Counted from the stretch's first letter, positions 27,052-38,428 are shown. The stretch: 64,000 nucleotides of DNA from Deltaproteobacteria bacterium (GCA_947445035.1 CANFCK010000019.1:1-64000), one strand, 5' to 3'. Notes: generated from the sequence alone by a model not told the origin. A program made the numbers and translations.

Positions 27052-27269
27052 CAGTCGTCGTCGGCGTTGGCGCCCGCCCGCTGCTTCAGCAAGTACCCGC
27101 CGGCGGAGATCGCGAGGAGGATGCCAAGGAAGATGAAAAGCGCCACCATCCGCGACACGCCGAAGATGTCGACGATCGAGGTCACGATGATGTCGTAGAT
27201 GATGACGCGGATGAACCAGCCGACGATGTCGCCGAAGCCGCGGAGCTGAACGAGATCACCGGGATTCAT
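27051..27269 (-). CDS. Small membrane protein
   Basis: 72 residues with one clear membrane helix (MVALFIFLGILLAISAGGYL, ~41-60) and an amphipathic stretch before it (FIRVIIYDIIVTSIVDIFGV). The tail is acidic. AGAGG lies about 8 nt before the ATG. It is the first gene of the AIM24-M48 unit, and the 1-bp overlap suggests obligate coupling. No family was recognised; it may anchor the AIM24 protein. Confidence 0.6.
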   Translation of the reverse strand: MNPGDLVQLRGFGDIVGWFIRVIIYDIIVTSIVDIFGVSRMVALFIFLGILLAISAGGYLLKQRAGANADDD

Positions 27270-27360
27270 AGGGCCTCTTGGGAAGCCCTGACGTATGTTG
27301 GTCCGGCGTCAGCGGCAACGGTGTTCGCCGCCCCTGACCGTCCCCGCCTGCCGTCATCGC

Positions 27361-27407
27361 TTGACACACACCCGCGCGCCGGGCACGATCGACACATTGA
27401 AGCAAGG
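27361..27407 (+). promoter_or_regulatory. Possible promoter and ribosome site for the KptA-NUDIX gene
   Basis: TTGACA at 27361-27366 is a perfect -35 box. With a 17-bp spacer the -10 position reads CACGAT (27384-27389), a poor match. AAGGAG at 27402-27407 lies about 8 nt before the TTG start and supports that unusual start codon. The promoter is weakly supported; the ribosome site is good. Confidence 0.35.
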
Positions 27408-27415
27408 AGCCCCCT

Positions 27416-28441
27416 TTGGCGGGCCTCGATCTGGTACGACTTGGCAAGACGATTCACTACCTGTTGCGCCACCCGGACCCTACCGGACTGGTGGCCGATG
27501 GGGGCGGGTGGTTCTGCGTGGAGGAGGTGGCGCGCGCGGTGAGCCGCACCATTCGACGTCCGGTCGCGACTGATGATGTCGATGGCGCGACGCGCTCCTG
27601 CTCCGGGGCGCACCTGGAGGTGGCCGACGGTCGGGTACGCATCCAGCTTTTCACATCACCCGAGCGGTACGGCGGCCCCGACTTGCTTTTCCACGCCGCC
27701 CCGCGAGGTCGCGTGCCGTTGTACGAGCGGGAGGGCCGGATGTGGGGGCCCAACGACGGCGGCGTCCACCTGTCGCGACATGAATCGCTGGCATGGCGGG
27801 TAGCGCACCGGACCTACATCGATCCGGTCGTGCTCATCGTCGATGCAGCGCGAGCGCGGCGCGACGGCGTTGAATTCCTCCGGGCAAGGGGCGGGCTTTT
27901 CGTGGCGTCGGCGGTGCCCCTTCGCCACGTGCTGAACCTGCGGCCGGGCTACTCCGAACAGGCCAGCGCCGGTGGTTTCGTCGTCGACTGGTCCACGGGG
28001 GTGCCGCGCATCGGCCTCATCCAGGTGGCGCGACGGCACGGCCTCACGTGGGAAGTCGCCAAGGGAAAGCTCGAATATGGAGAGCCGCCCGTCGTCGCTG
28101 CCGTTCGCGAGATGAGGGAGGAGATGGGTGTGAACGTGCCGGTGCGCGAGTCGATCTCGTTGGGGTCCGTTCGTTACGGCTTCTACACCCGTGAGGGCAC
28201 CCCTCGGCTCAAGACGATCTACCTTTTCCTCATCGAACTTGCCGAGACCTTCGAGGCCTTCGAGCCGCTTCACGAAGAGGGCATCGAGGACGCTCGTTGG
28301 TTCGAGCTGGGCGAGGCCCTGGAGGTGCTGGCCCACCCCAGCCTCCGCACCATCGTCGGCCGGTTGCTGCGCACACTGGACCTTCGCGCCGCAGTGCTGG
28401 GGCTTCCGGGGGGCTATGCGCCCGTGGAGGGAGAGGACTGA
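27416..28441 (+). CDS. KptA-like phosphotransferase fused to NUDIX hydrolase
   Basis: 341 residues, two domains. Residues ~5-180 follow the RNA 2'-phosphotransferase (KptA/Tpt1) ADP-ribosyltransferase-like fold: LGKTIHYLLRHP (Arg18-His19), LFHAAPRG, GGVHLSRHESLAWRVAHR and VLIVDAARARRDGVEF. Some KptA landmarks differ: the R-x-x-GHS motif is absent and FHAA replaces YHGT. Residues ~186-330 are a NUDIX hydrolase with an intact box, G217-x5-E223-x7-RE-x-R-EE-x-G238. KptA uses NAD+ and releases ADP-ribose 1'',2''-cyclic phosphate; NUDIX enzymes cleave ADP-ribose-type diphosphates. The fusion therefore suggests substrate channelling. TTG start with AAGGAG; ends 3 bp before the next gene. Confidence 0.8.
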   Translation: MAGLDLVRLGKTIHYLLRHPDPTGLVADGGGWFCVEEVARAVSRTIRRPVATDDVDGATRSCSGAHLEVADGRVRIQLFTSPERYGGPDLLFHAAPRGRVPLYEREGRMWGPNDGGVHLSRHESLAWRVAHRTYIDPVVLIVDAARARRDGVEFLRARGGLFVASAVPLRHVLNLRPGYSEQASAGGFVVDWSTGVPRIGLIQVARRHGLTWEVAKGKLEYGEPPVVAAVREMREEMGVNVPVRESISLGSVRYGFYTREGTPRLKTIYLFLIELAETFEAFEPLHEEGIEDARWFELGEALEVLAHPSLRTIVGRLLRTLDLRAAVLGLPGGYAPVEGED

Positions 28442-28444
28442 GGG

Positions 28445-29023
28445 ATGCGCCAGCTCGAGTTCTTTTTCGACTTCTCCAGCCCCTTCGCGTACCTCGCTGC
28501 GACCCAGGTGGTGCCGCTGTCACAGCGTACAGGCGTGCAGCTTGTGTTGCGACCGCTGCTGCTCGGGGCACTTTTTCGTGCCGTGGGCCAGGTGGACGTG
28601 CCCATTGCGGCGATGTCCGAGGTAAAACGCCAGCACACCCTCCGCGATCTGGGCCGCTGGGCGCGGTGGTGGGGCGTTCCGCTGGTGTGGCCGGCGGCGT
28701 TCCCGCTGCGCAGTGTGCTGCCACTGCGGGTCTTGCTGCAAGAGCCGACTCCTGAGCGGATGCTGACCCTGTTTCGGGCCGCGTGGGCCCACGGTGAAGA
28801 CATCGGCCAGCCTGCGGTTCTCAGCGGGTTGGGCATCCCGGGAGAGGCGCTGGCGACGGCGGACCAGCAACGGGCCGCGTTGGTCGAGGCTACCGCCTAC
28901 GCCGAGTCCGTGGGCGTGTTCGGTGTGCCCAGCTTCCGGGTCGACGGCGGCGCCGTCATCTGGGGTCAAGACCGGATCGACATGGTCGAGCGGGCCTGTC
29001 GAGGGGAGCGGGTGGAGCCGTGA
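28445..29023 (+). CDS. DsbA-fold 2-hydroxychromene-2-carboxylate isomerase family protein
   Basis: 192 residues of thioredoxin-like fold. The N-terminal LEFFFDFSSPFAYLA places a serine where thiol oxidoreductases have CxxC, which is the hallmark of HCCA isomerase / kappa-class GST enzymes that use glutathione. The C-terminal FGVPSFRVDGGAVIWGQDRI is the conserved cis-Pro and substrate block. It starts 3 bp after the KptA-NUDIX stop, so the two are probably one operon. Real substrates of family members outside naphthalene degradation are mostly unknown. Confidence 0.82.
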   Translation: MRQLEFFFDFSSPFAYLAATQVVPLSQRTGVQLVLRPLLLGALFRAVGQVDVPIAAMSEVKRQHTLRDLGRWARWWGVPLVWPAAFPLRSVLPLRVLLQEPTPERMLTLFRAAWAHGEDIGQPAVLSGLGIPGEALATADQQRAALVEATAYAESVGVFGVPSFRVDGGAVIWGQDRIDMVERACRGERVEP

Positions 29024-29054
29024 GCGACGTGGTCGCGCCACGCGCCACGGCTCC
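29014..29054. terminator. Strong hairpin at convergent gene junction
   Basis: GGAGCCGTG (29014-29022) pairs with CACGGCTCC (29046-29054). Inside it, GCG (24-26) pairs with CGC (43-45), and CGTGG (28-32) with CCACG (38-42). This gives a 17-bp stem with two single-base bulges and a 5-nt loop. It covers the stop of the isomerase gene and ends right before the convergent PnbB-like gene. There is no T-tract. Confidence 0.45.
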
Positions 29055-29513
29055 CTACTCGAAAACGATCTCTCCGCCCGGCAAGAAATAAAGGATCAAC
29101 ATCCTCCCGCCACTGACCGTCGGGACATGCCGGGTGCCGGGGGCGTAGCTCTGGAAGCGAGCCCGTCGCCCATCGAAAGAGGGCGTGCCGACGAGGTCGA
29201 TGCACAGCTCCACCTCGCCGCGGGGGTGGGTATGGGCCCCGGCGGCGGGGCCGTCCATGTCGACGGCGTCGATGCTGTTGCCGTGGGTGTCTTCGCTGGC
29301 CCGGCTGATGCGCCCGAAGCGCACGCCGCCCGCTTCTTTGGGTGTGAGCCAGCCGGCCGCATGCGCTGCGAGCGCGGTCGCCTCCAGCTCGTCGGTGGAG
29401 AGCGCGTCGAGCGCCGCCTCGAGTGCCGCGCCGTCGCTGGTTCCGAGCCTTGCCACCACGGCCGCAATCGGGCCGCACAGGCGAATCAGGTCCTCGCAAG
29501 TGACTTCGATCAT
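29055..29513 (-). CDS. 4-hydroxylaminobenzoate lyase-like (PnbB / DUF4863) protein
   Basis: 152 residues. The C-terminal cupin-like part (AHTHPRGEVELCIDLVG, SYAPGTRHVPTVSGGRMLIL, YFLPGGEIVFE) matches the PnbB/DUF4863 family. The founding member converts 4-hydroxylaminobenzoate in nitrobenzoate degradation. The putative metal histidines (H-x-H-P-x-G-E) are present. No nitroreductase or aromatic-ring genes lie nearby, so the real substrate is open. It is monocistronic and convergent with the isomerase gene. Confidence 0.7.
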   Translation of the reverse strand: MIEVTCEDLIRLCGPIAAVVARLGTSDGAALEAALDALSTDELEATALAAHAAGWLTPKEAGGVRFGRISRASEDTHGNSIDAVDMDGPAAGAHTHPRGEVELCIDLVGTPSFDGRRARFQSYAPGTRHVPTVSGGRMLILYFLPGGEIVFE

Positions 29514-29781
29514 GGGCGCCGTGTAACGCGCGCCAGAGGCCTGCCCGCTCGTACCACGCTCCGCGCTGCGGCTGGGCGGAGAGGGCGGCGAGCCCTTTCC
29601 CCCTCAAGATCGGCGAGGCCGATTCCCCGTCCCGCGCCTCCGAAGGTCGCCGTCCAGCGCTTTCGCTCTGCGGCTGGGCGGAGAGGGGAGAGGGCCGCGT
29701 CCCGGCGCGTTAGCAACGCGCCGGGCGCCGAAGGGACCGGCCCGATAGGGGAGAGGGCGGCGAGCCCTTTCCCCCTCAAGA
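29514..29781. repeat. Intergenic repeat cluster
   Basis: This is the largest gene-free gap in the window (268 bp). A unit containing GGCGGCGAGCCCTTTCCCCC and ending CTCAAGATC occurs at about 29582-29611 and again at about 29755-29783. A second unit, CTGCGGCTGGGCGGAGAGGG, occurs near 29569 and 29668. A perfect hairpin (29701-29725) lies between them. No open frame with coding character was found. It resembles the short imperfect intergenic repeats scattered in many high-GC genomes, and it lies downstream of actF. Confidence 0.6.
29701..29725. terminator. Perfect 11-bp hairpin downstream of actF
   Basis: CCCGGCGCGTT and AACGCGCCGGG form a perfect 11-bp stem with the 3-nt loop AGC. It lies ~57 nt beyond the actF stop in the transcription direction. 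No T-tract follows on either strand. It could mark the 3' end of the alternative complex III transcript or be part of the surrounding repeat. Confidence 0.4.
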
Positions 29782-31119
29782 TCAGTGCGAGTGCGCGCCA
29801 CCGACGTGGATGTGCACATCGTCGGGATGCGGGTGCATGAACGGGTCGCTGATCGGCACCGCGGGAACTCGGGCGAGCACGTTAAGCACCACGGTGAGGA
29901 AGGCCGACACGAACCCGATCACCAGCCCGATCTCGACGAGGCCGATGGGAAGCTCGTTCTTGAACCACACCGCCGGCATGATCAGGATGAACCGTTCGAG
30001 GAAAACCCCGACGGCAATCACGATGGCAACGGCCACCAGGGACTTCGGCGTCTTCTTGATCCCGCGGCTCAAAAGCACCGTGAACGGGATGAAGAAACAC
30101 ATCGAGATCACGACCTTGGCCAGGCCAGACCACGGTTGGATGTACATCCGGAGGATGAGGTACCACGTCTCTTCCGGCATGTTGCCGTACCAGATGGGCA
30201 GCAGGTGCGCGAAGAAGTTGTAGGTCCAGAAGATGCCCAGGGCGAACATCATCTTGCCCAGGTCGTGGAAGTGCTTCGGGGTGAGCAGGCTGTCGATCTT
30301 CAGCCAGCTGCCGAAGAACACCGCCACGATGCAGATCCAGTTGATACCCAGCCAGAAGCTCGACACAAAGGTCCACGCCGGGAACATGTTGGCGTACCAG
30401 TGCGGGGACAGGCTCATCATCGCGTCGACGGCGAACAAGCTGAAGAAGATCGCGTAGAGGATGACGATCACCGGGGCGAGGCGGATGTTCTTCTGGTAGG
30501 TCTCCTCGGCTTCCACGGCAAGGCCACGCCAGCCACCGGTGAAGTTGGCCCAGAAGGCCGGAGCGCGCGTGCCGAGGGTTTCTGCGGCTACGCCCATGTC
30601 GGACCGCATGCTGTTGCGGATGAACACAAAGTCCAGCACCATCAGCACGCCCAGCATCGCGAGCTGACGGGCCACGAAGAAGCCGGGCTGCAGCCAGATC
30701 GCCTTGTGCGCCGGCATGTCTTCGTGCATCCACGGGTACAGTTCCAGCCCGCCCGCAAGCAAGAACGTCGCGTAGATCGCGTAGTTCACCGGCATGAAGA
30801 ACCAGAAGGACTCGGCAATGCGCTTGAAGGGGCGGGTCCACCGGCCGAAGGTCAGCGTCTGCACCACCGAGAACATCAGGCCGCCTTGGGCGACCGCCAT
30901 GAAGTACACGACACAGACCAGGAGCGCGCCGAGGGTACGGTGCGACTCGGTGCTGAGGCCGTAGGCCAGCGAGGCGACGCCGATGCCGACGCCGATGAGG
31001 CCCATCTTCATGGTGCCTTCGGGGAGCGCGCGGGGGGTGCTTTCCACCGTCGCGCGTACGTCCGGGCCGGGGCCCACGGTCCGCCGCGTGGCGGCTACGA
31101 AGTCGACTTCTTCGCTCAT
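29782..31119 (-). CDS. actF: Alternative complex III subunit ActF (NrfD-like quinol subunit)
   Basis: Inner-membrane NrfD/PsrC-family subunit of the quinol:electron-acceptor oxidoreductase (alternative complex III), the paralogue of ActC. About ten hydrophobic helices are visible in 445 residues, from LGALLVCVVYFMAVAQGGLM to LVEIGLVIGFVSAFLTVVL. The ATG overlaps the actE stop by 4 bp; upstream codons are shadow. The C-terminus ends in a His-rich tail (HPHPDDVHIHVGGAHSH) that is not needed for the fold and may bind metal. It is the last gene of the operon. Confidence 0.92.
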   Translation of the reverse strand: MSEEVDFVAATRRTVGPGPDVRATVESTPRALPEGTMKMGLIGVGIGVASLAYGLSTESHRTLGALLVCVVYFMAVAQGGLMFSVVQTLTFGRWTRPFKRIAESFWFFMPVNYAIYATFLLAGGLELYPWMHEDMPAHKAIWLQPGFFVARQLAMLGVLMVLDFVFIRNSMRSDMGVAAETLGTRAPAFWANFTGGWRGLAVEAEETYQKNIRLAPVIVILYAIFFSLFAVDAMMSLSPHWYANMFPAWTFVSSFWLGINWICIVAVFFGSWLKIDSLLTPKHFHDLGKMMFALGIFWTYNFFAHLLPIWYGNMPEETWYLILRMYIQPWSGLAKVVISMCFFIPFTVLLSRGIKKTPKSLVAVAIVIAVGVFLERFILIMPAVWFKNELPIGLVEIGLVIGFVSAFLTVVLNVLARVPAVPISDPFMHPHPDDVHIHVGGAHSH

Positions 31120-31796
31120 AGCGGCGTCTCGGGTGCGGAGGGGGGCACGGGCGGCGCGTAGGCGGAGCCCGGCAGGGTGCGGATGTACGCGACCACCGAC
31201 CAACGCTCAGCGTCGGTCAAGAGCGCGCCGTAGGCCGGCATGCCGGCGCCGATGGCGGCCACGCCGGCAGGGCGTTCCGAAGTGGCGCCAAGGCTGCCGT
31301 TGCCGCCGTTGCGGATGTAGGAGTACAGGAAGCCGTCGGTGAGCTTCGCCGTCCGCGACGACGCTCCGGACAGCATCGGCGCCGCCATCATGAAGCGGCG
31401 CACGCCCGCGACGACGTCGTTCTTGGTGACCGGACCGTCGCCCTTGCCCTCGAGCCCATGGCAGGGGGCACAGTTGATCCGAAACAACCTCTGTCCCCGC
31501 GCCGTGTGGTTGGCGTCGGAGGCGTAGGGGTCTGACAGCGCGTCGATGGTTGGCTTGTCCGTGCGGGACACGGTCGCGATGGCGGCGTTCTGGTAGTAGC
31601 CGGCTTCGCGCGGCAGGGGTGCACCCATGGACTCGCGCGAGACGACGTCCGCTGGCTGCGGCTTCATCTCCCATTCATAGGCCTTGAACATGACCGCGTC
31701 GATCATGTCGATGTCCCAGGGGGAGGCCCACGCGGCCGCCGAGACGAGCAGCAGCCCGCCGACAAGCCAACGTTTGCGGGACGAGCGCTCAGCCAT
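31116..31796 (-). CDS. actE: Alternative complex III subunit ActE (monohaem cytochrome c)
   Basis: 226 residues, membrane-anchored by an N-terminal hydrophobic segment (WLVGGLLLVSAAAWASP). One haem-binding motif CAPCH lies near residue 110, with the likely axial Met in GAGMPAYG near 190. This matches the class-I cytochrome c subunit that passes electrons from the ActA haems to a soluble carrier or oxidase. The ATG overlaps the actD stop by 8 bp (ATGGCTGA) and its stop overlaps actF by 4 bp. Confidence 0.92.
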   Translation of the reverse strand: MAERSSRKRWLVGGLLLVSAAAWASPWDIDMIDAVMFKAYEWEMKPQPADVVSRESMGAPLPREAGYYQNAAIATVSRTDKPTIDALSDPYASDANHTARGQRLFRINCAPCHGLEGKGDGPVTKNDVVAGVRRFMMAAPMLSGASSRTAKLTDGFLYSYIRNGGNGSLGATSERPAGVAAIGAGMPAYGALLTDAERWSVVAYIRTLPGSAYAPPVPPSAPETPL

Positions 31797-32325
31797 GGGA
31801 CACCTCGATGGCGCCGGAGTGTTCGAGGATGTGGAGGATCTTCGCGCTCTGCCCGCCGGTGCTGCTGAACACGATGCCGAAGCAGTCGTTGGTGAACCGG
31901 GGGTCTTCCACGAGCGGATGCAGGTTGGTGGCCGGCAGCCCACAGTGGATGAGCAGGCCAAAGAGCGTCATCATCGACGCCCAGAGGATCGTGCCTTCGA
32001 AGGTGATGACCAGGAAGGGGGGGATGGAGACCAGCGGCTTGCCGCCCGGGATGATCATCGGCCAGTTCGCGTGGGTGAGCGAGGCCAAGGTGAAGATCAT
32101 CGTGCCGCCGATGATGCCGCCGGCGAGGGTCATCCAGCGGATCGGGCTCGGCTCGCCCTTGTACATCAGGTCGTCAATCTCATGGCGCGGGAAGGGGCTC
32201 ATGACCTGAAAGTCGGTGAACCCCGCCGTCTGCAGGTCGTGGATGGCCTGAAGCAGGCTGTCCAGGTGTTTGTACACGGCCTTGACGGCGACGTCGGACA
32301 CGACGGTAGCTACGGTGGTGCTCAT
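31789..32325 (-). CDS. actD: Alternative complex III subunit ActD (DUF3341)
   Basis: 178 residues with two membrane helices (~70-92 and ~105-130) after a small N-terminal domain (ALTERNATING start KAVYKHLDSLLQAIHDLQTA). It matches DUF3341, the family of ActD, which binds no cofactor and packs beside ActC/ActF. The start overlaps the actC stop by 4 bp. Conserved pieces FTDFQVMSPFPRHEID and PSPIRWMTLAGGIIGG are present. Confidence 0.9.
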   Translation of the reverse strand: MSTTVATVVSDVAVKAVYKHLDSLLQAIHDLQTAGFTDFQVMSPFPRHEIDDLMYKGEPSPIRWMTLAGGIIGGTMIFTLASLTHANWPMIIPGGKPLVSIPPFLVITFEGTILWASMMTLFGLLIHCGLPATNLHPLVEDPRFTNDCFGIVFSSTGGQSAKILHILEHSGAIEVSHG

Positions 32326-33655
32326 TTGGCGGCTACCTCCCCATCAGACTTGAGCGGCGGACGCAGCGTCTCTTTGATCTCGGCGATAGCCACGCTCGGC
32401 ATGATCTTCACGAACAGCAGGAACCAGAGGAAGAACCAGGCGAACGAGAAGATGAGGATGCCGATCTCGATGTACGTCGGTGTGTAGTACACCCACGCGG
32501 CCGGATCGAAGCTGTGGGCGAGCGAGCTGGCGATGATGTTGAACCGCTCGAACCACATGCCGACGTTGATGATGAGGCTCACCACGAAGAGGCCCATGAA
32601 CGAGGTGCGCACCTTCTTGAACCACCACACCAGCGGCAGCACGCAGTTGCACATGAACATGATCCAGAAGACCCACCAGTACTTGCCGACCACGCGGTCG
32701 ACGAACACGCCCCACTCGTAGGGATTGTCGGAGTACCAGGCGACGAAGTACTCAGTGCCGTAGGCGTAGGTGAGGATGCCGCCAGTGAACATGCACAACT
32801 TGGCGAGGTGCTCGAAGTGCCAGATGTGGATGTACGCTTCAAGCTTGAAGAGCTTGGTCAGCGGCAGCATCAACGTGATGACCATCGCGCAGCCCGAGTA
32901 GATGGCGCCGGCGACGAAGTAGGGCGGGAAGATCGTGCTGTGCCAGCCCGGGGTGTTCGCCATCGCGAAGTCCCAGGAAACCACGCTGTGGACCGAGAGG
33001 ACCAGCGGCGTGGCGAGCGCGGCGAAGAAGCCGTAGGCCGCCATGTAGTGATGCCACTGCTTGTCGGTGCCACGCCAACCCAGCGCCATCGCGGCGTACA
33101 GCTTGCGGGTCATGCCGCGGGTGTTGTCCCGGACGGCGGCAATGTCGGGAACCAGCCCGATGAGGAAGAAGACCGTCGACACCGTGAAGTACGTGCTGAT
33201 CGCGAAGACGTCCCACATCAGCGGCGACTTGAAGTTCTGCCAGAGCTGGCGCTGGTTGGGGTAGGGGAACAACCAGTAGGCTTGCCAGGCGCGGCCGACG
33301 TGGATGGCCGGGAAGAGCGCCGCGGTCATGACCGCGAAGATGGTCATCGCTTCTGCGGCCCGGTAGATCCCGGTGCGCCAGCGACTGCGCGTCAGGAATA
33401 GGATCGCGCTGATCAGCGTGCCCGCGTGGCCGATGCCGACCCAGAAGACGAACGTCGTGATGTAGACGCCCCAGAACACGGGGGGGTGGTAGCCGGCGAC
33501 GCCGAGCCCCCACACCAGCTGGATTCCCCAGCAGACTCCGCCATAGGCCAAGCCCAGGATGACGATCGCCATGAACCCCCACCACAACGACGTGGCGTTG
33601 AAGAGGGGCCGCATGACATCGCGGTTGACCTGGGAGTAGGTGAGCTTGTCTGACA

Positions 33656-33656
<1 letters not shown>
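32322..33656 (-). CDS. actC: Alternative complex III subunit ActC (NrfD-like quinol subunit)
   Basis: 444 residues with ten or so membrane helices, NrfD/PsrC family, the quinol-oxidising subunit that contacts ActB. Family features include GIGHAGTLISAILFLTRSRW near residue 80 and the LFPAIHVGRAWQAYWLFPYP loop near 120. The ATG shares one base with the actB stop, and the stop overlaps actD by 4 bp. Its similarity to ActF reflects the ancient duplication known in this complex. Confidence 0.93.
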
Positions 33657-36766
<3,110 letters not shown>

Positions 36767-36777
36767 GGTGGCTCCCG

Positions 36778-37428
36778 CTACTTGTGGCAGGTCCAGCAGT
36801 CCTTCAGCTCAGCGCGCCGAAGTTCTGCCTTGGTTCCGTAGTTCTCGTCGATGCTTGGGTGCTGCGCGTGGCAGTCCAGGCACCAACCCATCTTCAGCGA
36901 GGAAACCCGCTGGTTCACCGTCATGTCCTGCACCTGCCCGTGGCATTCCTGGCAGTCCAGCCCCGCAATCGCGTGGCGCTTGTGCGAGAAGTACACGTAG
37001 TCGGGAAGGTCGTGCACCTTTTCCCAGGGGATCACTTCGCCCTTGTCCCAGTAGTCCTTGAGCTTCACCAGCTCAGGACGGTCGGTGGTGTCGATGAGGG
37101 CGTGGCAGCCCATGCAAACGCTCGTCGCGGGAACACCGGCGTGGACCCCCTTGCGGGCGTTGCTGTGGCAGTAGTTGCAGTCCATCCCGAGCGTCGTCAC
37201 GTGACGCCCGTGGGGGAACGTGATGGGCTGCGGCTTGGCTTCCGCCTGCGGCTGGCCGACCGTGACCACCAGGTTGTCGTCGAAGAGCGCCGGGGGCAGG
37301 AGGTTCTTCATCCCAATGGTGAAGGTCTCCTCGTCCGAGGCGGTCTCGGCCGCGTTCGCCGCCGCCAGCCCGATGCCCACGCCCATCGTGAGCGCAAATG
37401 ACAGGGTGGCTCGGGTGAGCTGTCGCAT
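36778..37428 (-). CDS. actA: Alternative complex III subunit ActA (pentahaem cytochrome c)
   Basis: 216 residues with one N-terminal hydrophobic signal/anchor and five haem motifs in order: CNYCH, CMGCH, CQECH, CLDCH and CWTCH. This is the full set expected for ActA. PHGRH and SHKRH supply distal ligands. The ATG at 37428 has GGAGG four nt upstream, better than an ATG five codons earlier. It is the first gene of actABCDEF, and electrons pass from the ActB clusters through these haems to ActE. Confidence 0.95.
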   Translation of the reverse strand: MRQLTRATLSFALTMGVGIGLAAANAAETASDEETFTIGMKNLLPPALFDDNLVVTVGQPQAEAKPQPITFPHGRHVTTLGMDCNYCHSNARKGVHAGVPATSVCMGCHALIDTTDRPELVKLKDYWDKGEVIPWEKVHDLPDYVYFSHKRHAIAGLDCQECHGQVQDMTVNQRVSSLKMGWCLDCHAQHPSIDENYGTKAELRRAELKDCWTCHK

Positions 37429-37475
37429 CTTGCCTCCAGCCATTTGGCCGGTAGGGGGGGGGAGAGAGGCGCGCC

Positions 37476-37504
37476 ACCCTAATGCGGTGGGGCCGGTCAC
37501 ACAA
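37476..37504 (-). promoter_or_regulatory. Possible promoter of the act operon
   Basis: Reading on the minus strand, TTGTGT (37504-37499) and TAGGGT (37481-37476) are separated by 17 bp, about 50 bp before the actA start. Both boxes are weak matches to sigma-70. The alternative is read-through from the cytochrome lipoprotein gene 126 bp upstream. Nothing else was recognised in this gap. Confidence 0.25.
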
Positions 37505-37554
37505 GGGCAGCGAGGGGCGCTGGCGAGGAGATTTCGCCCCCCATGCCGCAGCGC

Positions 37555-38055
37555 CTACTTCTTGCGAAGCTCGGCTTCGATATAGGTCAGCACTTCCCAC
37601 GCCTGGTCCTCGGTGAGCCCCAGTGGCGCCATCGACGTGCCGGCGATGCCGTTCAGGATGATCCAGTGCTTGGTTCCCGGAGTCGTGGCGGCCCAGCGCT
37701 CGTCCCAGGTGAATTGGCTTGGCTTTTGCGGCAGTGCGGCCCCGGCGATGCCATCCCCGGCACCCGTGGCGCCATGGCAGATTTGACACTTTTCGTACTG
37801 GATTTTCCCGGCGGCGCTCGCCGCGGCATCTCCCGCCTTCGGGTTGGTCTTGGCTTCGGCGCCGGCGGCTTTCGCGGCGTCATAGGCCGCCTGTGCCAGG
37901 GGGTCGGGGGTGTAGGGTCCAGTAGGGGCCGGTGCGGCGACGGGCGCAGGTGGCGGGGGCGCCGGCACCGCGGCCTTGGGAGGCGCAGCAGGCGGGGGGG
38001 GAGGCGGGGCCTCACCACAGGCGAACAGGCTGGTCAGCAGGTACACGGAGAGCAT
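37555..38055 (-). CDS. Lipoprotein monohaem cytochrome c
   Basis: 166 residues, lipobox LFAC (Cys13), followed by a ~45-residue Pro/Ala linker that would hold the haem domain off the membrane. One haem motif CQICH lies near residue 93, with the likely axial Met in GTSMAPLG near 143. It lies just upstream of actA on the same strand, so it is a good candidate for the electron acceptor of alternative complex III or a link to an oxidase encoded elsewhere. GAGG lies about 8 nt before the ATG. Confidence 0.88.
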   Translation of the reverse strand: MLSVYLLTSLFACGEAPPPPPPAAPPKAAVPAPPPPAPVAAPAPTGPYTPDPLAQAAYDAAKAAGAEAKTNPKAGDAAASAAGKIQYEKCQICHGATGAGDGIAGAALPQKPSQFTWDERWAATTPGTKHWIILNGIAGTSMAPLGLTEDQAWEVLTYIEAELRKK

Positions 38056-38128
38056 GGAGGCCTCGAGATCGTGCTCTTGTCTAGCTCACCCCGTCCTCAC
38101 CGGCCACGCAGTCACGGTGACGATTTTC

Positions 38129-38320
38129 CTACAGGTACCCCACTGGGCGCAGGGCGTACATCGCCTCCATCAACGCGTTGAACGCGCCCTCCTCGTCGTC
38201 TATGTTGTCGGTGTCGTCGATCGCCGCGAGCACCTCTTCGACCGGGTATTGCCGCAACGTCGCGAGCGCGGCTTCTTCGGCGATGATCGCGGCGGCGCTC
38301 TCCGCATCCAACTTGAACAT
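38129..38320 (-). CDS. Small conserved-looking hypothetical protein
   Basis: 63 residues, acidic and helical (LDAESAAAIIAEEAALATLR, then ALNALMEAMYAL-like end). The ATG at 38320 has GAGG about 8 nt upstream; a longer reading would run through the tRNA. It lies between tRNA-Leu and the cytochrome lipoprotein on the same strand, 73 bp before the latter. No family was recognised. Confidence 0.5.
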   Translation of the reverse strand: MFKLDAESAAAIIAEEAALATLRQYPVEEVLAAIDDTDNIDDEEGAFNALMEAMYALRPVGYL

Positions 38321-38342
38321 TCGACGAACCTCGTTTCTTCGG

Positions 38343-38428
38343 TGGTGGGGGCGGTGGGAGTTGAACCCACAAGGGTGTGAACCCGGAGGATTTTGAATCC
38401 TCTGCGTCTGCCATTCCGCCACGCCCCC
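38343..38428 (-). tRNA. tRNA-Leu (CAA)
   Basis: On the minus strand the acceptor stem GGGGGCG pairs with CGCCCCC. The anticodon stem GAGGA/TCCTC holds the loop TTCAAAA, giving anticodon CAA (reads UUG). A long variable arm with GGGT/ACCC and the T-arm GTGGG-TTCAACT-CCCAC complete a class II tRNA. The 3' CCA is encoded. The mature 5' end is at 38428. Confidence 0.96.

Noticed and set aside
29785-31161. 458-codon plus-strand frame rich in His/Glu/Arg
   Set aside because: It is antisense to actF and actE, whose minus-strand frames have clear membrane and haem features.
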